Assembly (NCBI GenBank): GCA_035222895.1 | Contig: JAVYIG010002726.1 | Location: 64,501-128,500 of the forward strand | DNA from: Strongylocentrotus droebachiensis | Taxonomy: Eukaryota; Echinodermata; Echinoidea; Camarodonta; Strongylocentrotidae | Length of the DNA stretch: 64,000 nucleotides | Direction: 5' to 3' | Part shown: positions 37,701 to 50,400 of the stretch, piece after piece | Layout of the letters: the number at the start of each line of letters is the position of its first letter | Position numbering within the stretch: position 1 is the stretch's first letter | Notes under the pieces: generated by a model | Databases searched by the model: none | Seen by the model: the letters and a program-made list of their open reading frames with translations, nothing else | What the model was told of the DNA's origin: nothing | Translations under genes and position numbers: made by a program

Positions 37701-39167
37701 TGTAAGGGGTTAGGAAATTACCCTGTGACCTGTAGAGGGCGGAGTGCTGAGACAAGCCGGCACTCTTTGCTTGGCCCTCTCACAGGTGAGTTGACCAAAC
37801 TTGAACCACTGTTATGTTTAGTAAATATTAATATTGTTATGCTAAATATGTGTTATGTACATATGTGTATTGTGTTAGAACGATTTGAGTGATTATTTTG
37901 ATGTATCATATGGGTTGATATGATTATATTGGAAACGAGGATTTAATGTTAAACTGTGTGATGCTTAGCGCTTTGATTTGTTATATGCATTTACATTGTA
38001 GTACATGGTTATGTACACTAATAAGTTGAACGCGCGATACCAAAATTGGGTGTAGTGCGTGCGCGCTAATGTTGTGCCTGGTCCCAGGACCAGGACCAGG
38101 GTACGCTCTAATTGATGTGATGAGTATAAGTCTTGGTTTAGGAATGAGGTCAGTAAGAACGGTAGGGAGCATAGAAAAGAAGTGCTTATAATAGAAGTTG
38201 AGTGTTTAAAAGTATTGCATGTTGTTTGTATTTTGGTTGCTAAGGTAGGGGATATTAATTATGGCACTTCAAACAGTGATGATCGAACTTTGTCTGACTA
38301 TGTAGCCATTCGAGGGTTTTTAGCGCCCTCTATCATTGTAAACCTTATTTCTCATTTAGCAGATTGCTATAAAAGAATATTGTTACATGTTAAATTGAGA
38401 TGGAATAAAAGGAGTAAGAGCAATGTTTAGGGTTAGACCAGGAGATTATTGGAGTTTGTTTGGAAGTAAGAAAAGTATGGAAGATAGATATTTGAATTGG
38501 ATTGGTTGATGAAAGTTGTATTTGATGCAGATATATGGAGATTTATAGTTTCCAGGATTTATCAATGTTTCAGGTCTTGAGATATTCTGATATTTAAAAG
38601 CAGAGATATTTTGTCTTTGTTCCATTATTATGATATATTGTTAGTTTCATTGTTCATTCTTTAATATGTGCTTACTGTGAAAAGGGGGGACCAGGATAGC
38701 CCTATTTAAGTTTATGTTATTAGGATATTTGCATTGTCTTAATATTACAATGTACAAGTTAAAGGTATAGTTTATTGAACAGGAATTAAGTAGTGATATT
38801 GAGGTCACATGATAAGGTTATTAAACCTAGCTTGGTGTGTTGGTTTATCCAAATATGTGAATGTATTGCTTTATATGAGGTTTATATTGACTGTTACTTC
38901 TAGTTGTTTAAGTATTTGGGTCAGGTATTTACCTGTGTTAATGTTGAGAGTTTCAGCTACATTGTACTGTGGCAATTGGTTTTTCAAGGGCAAATTTACT
39001 CGTTTAATGTTTGATAACATGACATGTTTTGGGGAATGCATTGATCTCCATGATTATCGGCATTAGTGATATGTAATGTGTCTGTTACTGGTTACTACTA
39101 ATAAAGACTCTTTGCTTGGCCCTCTCACAGGATCTGTCGTTGATTTCGAGTTCTCGACCACCTCACA
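37701..39167 (+). repeat. 3' LTR
   Basis: 1467 bp, TG...CA, almost identical to the 5' LTR outside the nested transposon. AATAAA at about 39100-39105. The 85- and 82-codon frames inside it recur in the 5' LTR only because the LTRs are copies. Confidence 0.9.
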
Positions 39168-39405
39168 ATACATAGAGGTTACAGAGAACAGATGGAAAAA
39201 ATGGAACAGAATAAGTGAAAATGATACATAGAGGTAAGAGAACAGATGGAAAAAAATGAACAGAATAAGTGAGAATGATGGAGGTTAGAGAACAGAGAGA
39301 ATAAAATGAACAGAATAAGTGAGAATGATATAGAGGACGAGGTTAGAGTCTTAGAGAACAGATGAAGAAAAACAAGAACAGAATCAGTGAGAATATTGAA
39401 GAGAG
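39168..39405. repeat. Minisatellite, right part
   Basis: About four units of 50-65 bp, each with GAACAGAATAAGTGAGAATG or a near variant and (A)GAGGTTAGAGAACAGA. Continuation of 31068-31211. Confidence 0.8.
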
Positions 39406-40380
39406 TGCATGGGATATGAGCAGGTGAGCAGGCCTTAAATTTCAATATTTTTAGGGCAAGGCCACTTTTCTGTAGGGCACATTTCTATATTACAGCACTG
39501 CAAATAGGAATAATTGGAAAGGGCACAGCAAATCTCCAAGGCCAATGAGAGGGGAATTGAGGCCAATTAAAGGGGCATCCAACTTCAAAGACCGTGGCCT
39601 TGGTGGCCTTGGATTAATTTAAGCCCTGGGTGAGAGCTGAAAGCGGCAGAGATGGGACAACTGTAAAAACTACTAATTGACACGGGCCGTCATTGTGAAT
39701 GGAGGCTGCACATACCAGGCAGGCCAAATTAACCTTGGGTGTTCTGGAGATATTGAACAATTGAATTGCCCCAATTAACATTAGCTATCAACACATATTT
39801 GCCTTTTGGTGTATATAGCCATAATCTCTGAAACATAATTAGGAACTCTTTGATAATATTTTTCCTGTTTTTTCTTTTATAGTCGGAGAATGCTGGAATT
39901 TGCTGTAGACATGGTAGAGGGTGCTGGAACTTGTAGAGTACGTAAGCGAATTTCGAAGTGGAAAAATAGAAGACACATATCTTGGGTATACTCTGGGAAT
40001 TTGACACCATTTTGGGTATTGACCCAGGGGCGGATCCAGCCGGCGTCGAGGGGGGGGGGCCCAATTTGTGAGAAAATATTGAGCGGCGCGTCAGCGCCGC
40101 GTTCCGCGCTTGCGCGGACAGGAGGAGTCTGAGGGGGATGTGTCCCCCTGAAAAGCTGAAGAAAAAAAAAAAAAATCGAATTTGTAAACTTAATTTGTGT
40201 GATTTGGTGTATACTTTTTGCCAGGATATCATTTAAAATCTGTGACTTTTTCCAGCATAAATTTATGATAGGAGGAAAAGACTGTAAACACAAGAAATGG
40301 GATGTGTGCAGTCCGCATAGTACCCCGTTGTGACAAAAAGTCTTTAGGACACTGGTATTCATGGCACAGGTACCTCTAGG
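39406..40380. other. Intergenic, fragment of GGATCC-type repeat
   Basis: No gene recognised. At about 40027-40165 a GGGGCGGATCCAGC end, a G run and AGCGGCGCGTCAGCGCCGCG (a perfect GC-rich hairpin) resemble the homopolymer-rich element at 8179-8502. Confidence 0.45.
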
Positions 40381-40717
40381 CAGGCGCGTACGCAGGGGGG
40401 GGGGGGGGGGGGTTAAACCCCCTTTAGTTTTTTTTGTATGTGTGTATTTTAGAACAAACCCCCCACCTTCGGCGATTTCTTTTTTTTTTTTTTTGTGGGG
40501 GGGGGGGGGGGTTCAATGTCCTCTTACCACCCCCCCCCCCCCCCCCCGCTTATTCAGCGGCCAGCTGAGTCGTTGCGATTTTTTTTGGGACCAAAAAAAA
40601 GTGTCCTTTTACGCCCCCGCTTCGCTTATTCAACGGCTGGCTGAGTCGTTGCGAATTTTTTTGGCCCGATTTCAAAATGTTAAAACTCCCCTTGAAAAAA
40701 TCCTGCGTACGCCACTG
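40381..40717. mobile_element. Small inverted-repeat element (GGCGCGTACGCAGG ends)
   Basis: The left end GGCGCGTACGCAGG pairs with the right end CCTGCGTACGCCACTG. The inside holds long G, T and C runs and two similar blocks beginning CGCTTATTCA(G/A)CGGC (about 40549 and 40623). Non-coding. Homopolymer lengths are probably unreliable in the assembly. Confidence 0.6.
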
Positions 40718-40999
40718 TGTAAGTGTTTAATAATTGATATTAGAGTACCTAGAGTACCATGATTCCCTCATCAAGATCAAGAGTCCACTGTGGCCCAGAC
40801 TATGGCGTATTGTGGCTGTGGCGTAATTCATGAGTGTAGAAATATTCATCATACATTTATGCTAGAGGTAGAGCTATAGGCCTCAATATGCCGAACGTCA
40901 CCTGATCTGAAGATAAAATAGGTCACGTGACTAGAATCACGACTTCGCATTTGCATGTGTTTTGCACTTGAGCGCAGTTACGCAACGACGCGATTGAGA

Positions 41000-41099
41000 G
41001 CATAGCATAGGCGAAGTAGATTTTTTTTTTGCCAGAGCCAGCTGATTCAAGTTTGTCAAAAGACTTAAATGAACAACTTGGCCTGTGTTTTGAAGTCTG
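41000..41099 (+). other. LDHD: Possible untranslated first exon and promoter area of LDHD
   Basis: Coding exon 1 of LDHD starts directly after a splice acceptor (TTTTCTTGCAG, ending at 41406), so an upstream untranslated exon is expected. A good donor, GTCTG|GTAAGTTAA, lies at 41099/41100. The transcription start cannot be placed; the left boundary given is nominal. Confidence 0.35.
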
Positions 41100-41407
41100 G
41101 TAAGTTAATTGGTGCTCTTGAACTTTAGTACAATAAATATCTCTCTCAAACTTCAAAGTCTTTCACTTTGATCTGTTGATCTAATTTTATAAAATATAAA
41201 CAACCAACATCTTTGTTTTGTCTTTACTTATTTAATCAATATCAGATGTAAATATGTTTCCAGTTTTTAATTGATTACAGTTTTTGTAATGCTGGTATAG
41301 TTATAACCTTGAATGTAACATTGAAACACAATGGAACAATTCTAAGCTTTCACATTTTTAAACCACTGTCACCATGGTCACTTTATTTTGTCTTCTTTTC
41401 TTGCAGC

Positions 41408-44400
41408 ATGATGTCACTATCGAGGCTCATCGTAAGTGTATGCAGGGTCGCATGTCATGGTGGTCCAGATCCATGTAACTTAGTCAGGGCCCTCTCAACT
41501 TCATCCGTCACAAACAAGGTGAAATGATGATTATGATGATAATTGTGATAATTATTTCCACAGCTTGGGACTTTAATTTTACTAAGCTAGACTAGATCTA
41601 CTCCATTTGTGTTAAAGTTGATATCCTAAGACAATCCCAAATATTGAGATAATTACATCAATAGAAAGCTTTTAACCCCCAGAATAACACTAAATGGTGT
41701 CCAACTGACAAAAACAAGTTTAGAATGGTGAATTTATGCGAGTAAACTCTACCAAACCGTCTAGTCTGAAACCCGGAAGTGCATGTATAGTTGGGCCTCT
41801 ATCCGTGACGTCACGAACGGGACTCATGGGCTCAGTGAGAGTGAATGGCAGTGATATCCCTACGTAAATGCTATCCTGTCAGAGCTTAGATTTGTTGTTG
41901 TTAAGGGGTATATTTGATGGATTTTCTGTTTTCATTTGAATGAAGAATAACGAAGCAACATTTTCCAGTCGCTGATTTCTTTTTATATCCTCTTATTCAC
42001 CTATTTGGTAGAGATTTAAGACGAGTTTATTGCTTGGGAAACAAGGTTAAATCATGCACGTATGAATAGGCGGATACATTATCTTGTCATCAGATAAAGG
42101 TACAGGAGCAGGTTTGCAAAACGAATAGGCCTAGAACTATGATAATACTTATCAAAGATGTGTTTGACTGCCTCAAAAAAGGATACCAGTTAAACATTTT
42201 ATGTTGTAAAATATCAAACTTGAACGAGATCATGCAAGCACGCTTCCTCTATAATATTTTGACAACGTCTATTGATCGAACGATATTCACCGCGAGTGAT
42301 GCGGCTCTTGCACGAACGTTTGTGAAGCGAGCGGAATCGGGAGGTAAGACCAGGCCGCTGCTCTAGGCGCTGCTTGCTTGTGATGGAACGTACGTGCGCT
42401 AGTTATATGTTTATCGGCAATTGCAAGAGAATGAAAACGACGTTACCAGCTAAGAAAAACAACTAACAAAGACTTGCTCCTGACTACCGGTGTCAGAATT
42501 GGTAGATGAAGGATCTTCAGGGCCAAAGATCGAAGGCGAAAGACATGGGGAAAAGGAAGAAGAAACCATCGGAAGATCGCTGTATGGTAATGAACTGGGA
42601 GGGAGGCGAGTTGGCTCAGTCGATAAAGCGTCCGTCTGTCGAACCAAAGATCCCGGGTTCGACTCCCACCCAAGCGGATGACTGAAACCTGCGTTGTGTG
42701 TTAACGTGCCCCTTCCCTTGTTCATAGACGCAGGTTATGTCAAGTGAAAAACACTCCGTCCCTCGGATAGGACGTTAAATGGAGGCCCCGTGTAGAGAAG
42801 AGTCACTACCTTTGCACGTTAAGAACCCACTGCACTATTCGTATAAGAGTAGGGGGAAACCCCGGTGTAGTGGTCCACCTGCACACCCCCAGTATAGTAC
42901 GATAATACTCTGTAAAGAGGTCTGTACTCAAAAGGAAGAAGGGAGAAGGGAACTGTGCATGGGTCCATGCACTTACCAGACAGTTACTGTTCACTCCGTG
43001 CCTGGTCCGATTTCAACACCAAAACAAAAATTACATGGTGAAAATATCGACTAATAGCACATCTTTTTATAAATGTAATGCTTCCTGGGAGAAATTTCAA
43101 TAGTTTAAACATATTTGTGGCTTACACAAAAATCTTGGAACCAGCGGGATTTGAACCTGCCATCTACTGCTTGCCGGGCAGCGACTCTACCACCAGGCCA
43201 TCACTGGTCCATGGCACAGTCACGATGAACTAGAAACAAACACCCAAGATTTTTTCTGACTTGTTTTTCAATTACAGATCGATCAATCGATCTTATTTAC
43301 TGGGTGTAAGCCACAAATATGTTTAAACTATTGAAATTTCTCCCAGGAAGCATTACATTTATAAAAAGTTATTGTCCTATGGCGGACTAATGAATATTAA
43401 TAAGTCAGAATAAATCAGGAGAGCTTGGGTGTTTGTTTCTAGTTCATCGTGACTGTGCCATGGACCAGTGATGGCCTGGTGGTAGAGTCGCTGCCCGGCA
43501 AGCAGTAGATGGCAGGTTCAAATCCCGCTGGTTCCAAGATTTTTTCTGACTTGTTTTTCAATTACAGATCGATCAATCGATCTTATTTACTGGGTGTAAG
43601 CCACAAATATGTTTAAACTATTGAAATTTCTCCCAGGAAGCATTACATTTATAAAAAGTTATTGTCCTATGGCGGACTAATGAATATTAATAAGTCAGAA
43701 TAAATCAGGAGAGCTTGGGTGTTTGTTTCTAGTTCATCGTGACTGTGCCATGGACCAGTGATGGCCTGGTGGTAGAGTCGCTGCCCGGCAAGCAGTAGAT
43801 GGCAGGTTCAAATCCCGCTGGTTCCAAGATTTTTTCTGACTTGTTTTTCAATTACAGATCGATCAATCGATCTTATTTACTGGGTGTAAGCCACAAATAT
43901 GTTTAAACTATTAATAGCACATCGTTGGCATGTATATGTCATAATTTTTAAAAGGGGAATTGATATTAATACTATGAAATATTATGGGAAGGTAAAGAAT
44001 TGTACATAGAGTTATGATTTATTAGATTTTTCAGCCTTTGAAACAAAAATAAGTTGAAAATCGTATCACTCTGTATATGCTTTCTATGGAACATCCGGGT
44101 ACGTGAATATATTTCCCGGACGTGATGTCATGTTAGTAGGCCAGCGCCGTGACTGATTTTTTATGCAAAGCGAGGCGGATATTTTCGACATTTCAATTAA
44201 GGATTTCGAGTAGCCAGAATTTTTTGGTGATATACTATATTTGAAAAACTTATAAATAACATATGCTTGCCGTAGGAAACAAATTAAGGGACATTTATTT
44301 GCTTAGAATATCAGCTTTAAAGACGGTAATAATGAAGAAACTGAAGAAGAACAAGAACAAGAAGAATGAGAAGAACGAGGACAAGGAGAACAAGAAGAAG

Positions 44401-47400
44401 AAGAAAGAAAAAGAAAGAAAAAGGAGGAGAAGGAGGAAGAAGAAGAAAAAGGAAAATGAGGAGTGGGAGAAGAATGAAGAGTAGGAGAAAAAAGGAAAAT
44501 GCGGAAGAAATAGGAGAATTATAATACACAAAAACAGACTCCACACGAATATGTAAACTAAACTTAGCTTTAAAACTACGTCCTGCTTCTGTAGTAATAT
44601 AAAAGTAGCCCAAGTTAATTTCATTTGTTACTTCTTTTTTTATTTTTAGTCTACTATTTTAGGAGCTCAAGAATCCATTGCAGCCATAGTTGGTTCCCAG
44701 AACGTATCTGCATCGGAAGCTGTACGGGAGCAACACAGTCATGATGAATCATATCACATGTAAGTTATAATGGAGCTACTCTCGATTCAATTCAATTCAA
44801 TCAGGACAGAATTAATTTGATCCTAGAATTATTCTACTTGCTCTCTTTTGAATACCTTCTAACAGCATTAATATTTTAAATATTTTTAATAGTCAAACTT
44901 GCAGTGTATTGATAATACTCTGACACAGATATGATTTTGTTGTTTCTCCAGTAAAAGTAACTCAGCCATACACCTTGGCTCTTGAACAATCAGATTGCAA
45001 GGATTCTTTAACCCATTCTATAGTAGAATTTTTTCCATGAATAGCTTTAGCCAAGAATTGGTTTATATTTAATTCAAGTAACAGCTTTGTAGAACAACAA
45101 AAAAAAGGAATACATGTATTGTATTGTATTTATTAAACATCATTGATGTACATCAATATTCTGTTTATAGACATAGTTATAATCACTTTACAATGTAATG
45201 CAACAATCGATATATAAAACATAATATAAAACATTTACAACACCTTTCTAAATAAACAATAAGTCATGCAATACGAAATATGTAAATGAGAACTAAAACA
45301 AAAGCATAAGATTGTACACGACTACTTTGTTATAACACATAGTATCTAAAAATTACCCCTCATTGCAATTATGTTTTTGGTGAACAAAGAAAACCTATCT
45401 ATTACAACTTCATTATCTAATCTCATTATAAATATGAATTTTTCTTGACTATCCAAATTACAAAAATTTTCTTCCAGATTACTAATTGTTTCTATAAAAT
45501 CTACTCGTAAATCTTTATACTTGTCACATTTCATAATTATATGGAATTCATCTCCTACAAGATTCATATTACAGTCTTCACAGAATCGTAGATTCGGGGG
45601 AGTTTTTTCTGGTCTTTTATACCTTCCTGTTTCTATGGGTAAGTTGTGCGCGCTTAGACGTAGTTTGGTGATATTTTTTCTTAAATTTATATTTGGTATA
45701 TGAGATAAATACTTTTCTTGCTTGATTGAGTTTTTAAATTGTCTGAGGGTTCTGAGTTTATTTCCTTTACGGGTATCCCTATCATCAAATAAGTCTAGTT
45801 TTAATTGTTCATCAAATCTCCTTTCCAAACAAAGTTTACATAACTTGACAAAATCTTTATGAGAAATTTGTATATTTTCAGGGTCCAATACGGTCTCATT
45901 TCCATTATTACAAATATTTAGTGAACTAAAGATATCCCGAATTGACATTAACCAACAGCTTTGTTCGTTATTTACTAATTTTTTGTTTTCTTCAAAAGAT
46001 TTATAGACAAGGCCATTTTCATCCAAACTCCGTATTCGTATCCAATATTTGAGCATGTTTATTGCAATTTGAATAAGTTGAGGATGCCTTCCAATTTCAG
46101 CTGAAACTGCTAAATTGCTGCATTTGCGGTTTACCCCTAAGATATTTTTACAACACTGAATGTGTACTTTCTCAAAATCGTTTTTATAATACAGTCCTGT
46201 TTTCCCTGTTTCTATTTGAAGAATTTTCTTCATGTCTATTGCACTAGCACCCCAAATTTCGGATCCATAAAGCAAAATTGGTTGTACAGTTGCATCAAAC
46301 AGGTGTAATAAGGTTTTAATACTGGGCGTATAATTGCCGAAAGATTTATAAAGTTTAAATAATGCTCTCCTGGCCTTATCCGCTAAGTCCCTTGTCGCCA
46401 TTTTGAACGATCCATTATTACTAAAAACAATGCCTAAATATTTCATTTCCTTTACCGAGGTAAGTTTTTCCCCGTTTATTTCAAAATCACTCTTATCATT
46501 CAACCTGCCTGACTTATTACATATCATTATTTTAGTTTTGGTGACATTAACATTCAACATCCAAGAGTTACAATATTGAGTGAATTTATCTAAACAGTAT
46601 TGCATTCCTTGAGGGGATTTAGAAATAATTGCTAGATCGTCTGCATACATTATGCAGTTCAAGTCCTTGTCATGTAGCGTTACTGGTTCACTAACTGAGG
46701 TATCAAAAATATCTACAACATCATTTAAAAACATATTGAATAATGTCGGGCTAATGACACACCCTTGTTTTACTCCGGTATTCGTATTGAAACACGAGGT
46801 GACGCCCTCGTCTAGTTTTATGGATACTTTACATTTTAAATACATGTCATGTAGCACTCTCAGAAAATTACCACCAATGCCTTGTTTTAACATTTTATAC
46901 CAAAGACCATCCCTCCAAACATTGTCAAAGGCTTTCCTTAAATCTATAAAACATATATATAAACCTTTCTTATCATTCTTTGCCCGGCCTCTTACATATT
47001 TATCTATTATTGTTTTTAGAACAAACATGTGGTCAGACGTTCTGTAGCCCGCTCTGAACGCAATTTGATTGGGTTTATACAGTTCATTGTCTTCAAGGAA
47101 CTGTACTAAACGTCGGTTTAAAACCGAACAAAATAATTTGCCAAGACAGCTGGATAGGCATATTCCTCGATAGTTTGAGGGGTCACATACAGACCCACTT
47201 TTATAAAGCGGTTTTAGAAGGCTCACTGACCAGTTTTCAGGGAAACAACCACTAATTAAGATTAAGTTAAATATCTTTGCTAAAATCGGTGTCAAAACAA
47301 ATCGGCTTGCCTTTAGCATTTCGTTTAAAATTGAATCATTTCCTGGGGCCTTATTTCTTTTCAATTTTTCAATACATCCTAGAACTTCGTTTGGAGTTAT

Positions 47401-50400
47401 CCTAAAATCTAAAGATGAGAAGTTTTTTTGCAGTATTGCGTCGTCCGTAAAGTTTTTAATTTCTTTTTGTTCTTTTGACAGTTTTGGATTCTTGTTCATA
47501 AGGTTCTTGAAATAGTCAAACCACATGTTTGGTTGTATACTGTTTCCAGGTCTTTTCTTTTCAGTGTGTAAATTTTCTAGATCCTTTATCAGATTCCAAT
47601 ATTCCTTAGGGTTTTCACTATACAGAGTATCCAATTTGTCTATGATCTGATTTCTCTCTTTGCGTACTATATCTCTCAACTTCTGTTTTAACATTTTTTT
47701 CTTAGCGTAATACAGTTGTCTGAGGCCTCGATCAAAAGGGTTTCTACACACTTGTTTGCACAGCGTCTTTACACGACGCCCTAGGGCGTAACATTCGGCA
47801 CTTAGTATTCTTCTTCTTTTCTTCCGTTTCTTTCTTACTCTGTGTATTTTTTGCCTTATTCTAGCTTTATCGGCAGTTGTTAAAATACAGTTTGTAAAGT
47901 CATTCACTGCGCTTTCGATACCTTGACTATTTGGCTCATAAACTATTTCTTTTATTTCCTTTATTTTATCTAATACGAGGGGTATTCCCAGAGCTTTTAT
48001 AAAAGCTTCGTCGCTTATATGGGACTCCCATATGTAGGCTTTCGGGTGTGGTTTTAACACCTGGTTTTCAACTCTACATGAATTAGTATTTGTATAGATA
48101 CTCGATTTAAGGGTTGTAACAATGGGTTGTAACATGTATACATTGGTAGAAATCGTGTAAAATGTTGCTCGGTAGATAGCAGCCAGAAAGTGAGTGACCC
48201 TTATACATGTACATGCAAATGGCCGACCTAAAATGTATAAAACTTCAATGTACGTTCCAAATAACAATGACATTACAAAATAGACAATAACCACAGTGTA
48301 ATAACACTTGTATGACTTGGTATTCTTATCTTGGTATTCAGCCCAGTTTCGTCTCCAGATCTAGTTGTTTGGCCCAGATCCACAGAGGAAGTGAGCCAAG
48401 TGGTCCAGATATGCAGGGATCACCATACCCCAATCATCCCGTTTGGAACTGGAACTGGACTTGAGGGAGGTGTCCTTGGTCAATCGGTAAGGGGTCTTAT
48501 TAAATCTAGATCTTCTTCCCATTCTTGTGTGAAATTCTTCCGAATATGATTTAAATCAAGGTTTTAGAATTGATTTTAAAATCTCAATACTGATCACTTC
48601 TTCTGCATGAGTGAACTTTAAGGGACTTACTGGTTTAAGTTTGAGTTTATGTCTTATCCGAGGAATTCAGATGCAGATTCGGATGCAGATGATTCATGCC
48701 CTTGACGATTCTGAGATGTAAGTGCACCATGACTTGATCACAAACCAGGGTCAAACTTTCTTATCGGAGAATAGGAGATGTAAAATACTCAAAGCTCCAG
48801 GAAACTACTTATGCAGCAGGCTAAAAGATTATTTTTAATTAATTTTACAAATCTATTTGATTTGTCATCTATTTTGACTCTCTCTATCTCTCTCTCCTCT
48901 CTCTCTCTTCCTCATTTCCCTTCCCCTCTCTTCCATCCCCTTTCTCTTTATCAGGGATCAGTTTGTATAAATCTAACCAAGATGGATGAGGTGTTAGACC
49001 TTCACACAGAGGACTTTGATGTGACCGTCCAGCCTGGTGTGACCAGACTAGCCCTTAACCATCATCTCAAAGACCATGGCATGTGGTTTCCAATCGGTAA
49101 GATCTTAGGGGAAAGTTCCTTGGGGGATCATAGTTTGGAGAAGCAAATTTATGCAAATACTCTCCTTTATTTATATGAGTACCGGTATGAGTTATACGAT
49201 TGATATTCCTGCATGACGTTTTTAACATTTCTAAACCAGGATAAATCAAACACTAGAAATATTCAAATGATACTTTTACTAGACACTAAGAATCATGTTT
49301 CAGGACATTTCTTAAAAACATTGATCTTACCAATTTGTATTTAAGTCTCAATCGTTTGAATGGATTAAATTTATTAGATTCATATTTTAAATCTTCATTC
49401 TCATCTGATGGTCATCTTATTATACAACAGTGGTTTTATAGGCTTTTATGACAGTTTTGTGCAGTTGCCTCTCTCTACCCTGGTGAGTTCACATAGTATA
49501 CCACTTGTCCCATACTTTCAGTTCTTTGAACTTAATATCATCCTTGTTCTAGACCCTGGAGCTGATGCGTCTCTTGGTGGTATGGCAGCAACGGGTGCAT
49601 CAGGGACCAATGCTGTCCAGTACGGTACCATGAAGGAGAATGTCATCAACTTGGAGGTTGTGCTTCCTGACGGGTCTATTCTGCACACTGCAGGAGAGGG
49701 CAGTAGACCAAGGTAGTTAGGAATCATGATTGATTTGATTGATTGATTGATTTGATTTGATAGGATTGATTGATTGATTGATTGAATGTCATCAACTTGG
49801 AGGTTGTGCTTCCTGATGGGTTCATTCTGCACACTGCAGGGAAGGGCAGTAGACACAGGTAGCTAGGAATCTTGGTTGATTGATTGATTTGATTTGATTT
49901 GATTCGATTTTTATTTGATTTAATTGGATTTGATAGGATTGATTGGGTGATTGATTGATTGATTGAATGTCATCAATTTGGAGGATGTGCTTCGTGATGG
50001 GTCCACTCTGCACACTGCAGGGCAGGGCAGTAGACCAAGGTAGTTAGGAATCATGATTGATTGATTGATTTGATTTGATAGGATTGATTTGATTTGATTT
50101 GATTTGATTTGATTTGGTTTGATTCGATTTGATAGGATTGATTTGGTGATTGATTGATTGATTGAATGTCATCAACTTTGAGGTTGTGCTTCCTGATGGG
50201 TTCATTCTGCACACTGCAGGGAAGGGCAGTAGACACAGGTAGCTAGGAATCTTGGTTGATTGATTGATTTGATTTGATTTGATTCGATTTTTATTTGATT
50301 TAATTGGATTTGATAGGATTGATTGGGTGATTGATTGATTGATTGAATGTCATCAATTTTGAGGATGTGCTTCGTGATGGGTCCACTCTGCACACTGCAG

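Larger units (their letters stand above)
31212..39167 (+). mobile_element. LTR retrotransposon (Ty3/gypsy-like), young but incomplete
   Basis: Two long terminal repeats (31212-34258 and 37701-39167) begin TG and end CA and are flanked by the 4-bp duplication ATAC (31208-31211 and 39168-39171). A tRNA-complementary primer site follows the 5' LTR, and a purine-rich stretch lies just before the 3' LTR (about 37688-37700). A Gag-like frame and a shorter frame with Pol-like text lie between. The 5' LTR is longer only because a DNA transposon sits in it (32070-33642). Leaving that aside, the two LTRs appear to differ at only a few positions, so the insertion is recent. The element is broken: most of the polymerase region is not recognisable. 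Confidence 0.9.
43071..43915. repeat. Tandem and inverted array of a tRNA-like repeat, 290-bp period
   Basis: Two full units and a part repeat with a 290-base period: TTGTTTTTCAATTACAGATC starts at 43261, 43551 and 43841. To the left, 43071-43247 carries the same sequences inverted, so the array begins head to head. Each unit includes a tRNA-like part, GATCGATCAATCGATC, TTTACTGGGTGTAAGCCAC, and a block ending ACATTTATAAAAAG. The direct copies are almost identical, so the amplification is recent. It lies inside LDHD intron 1. Confidence 0.9.

Noticed and set aside
42603-42680. A functional tRNA at the head of the SINE
   Set aside because: A and B boxes are present but the acceptor ends do not pair properly and the sequence runs on into a SINE body.
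43144-43209. A functional tRNA gene (Gly- or Ala-like)
   Set aside because: The base before the anticodon is C where tRNAs have U, the T stem has a mismatch, and the sequence recurs within a longer interspersed unit; it is a tRNA-derived repeat.
44263-44624. Lys-rich or Phe/Leu-rich protein
   Set aside because: GAAGAA-type purine repeat read in two directions.
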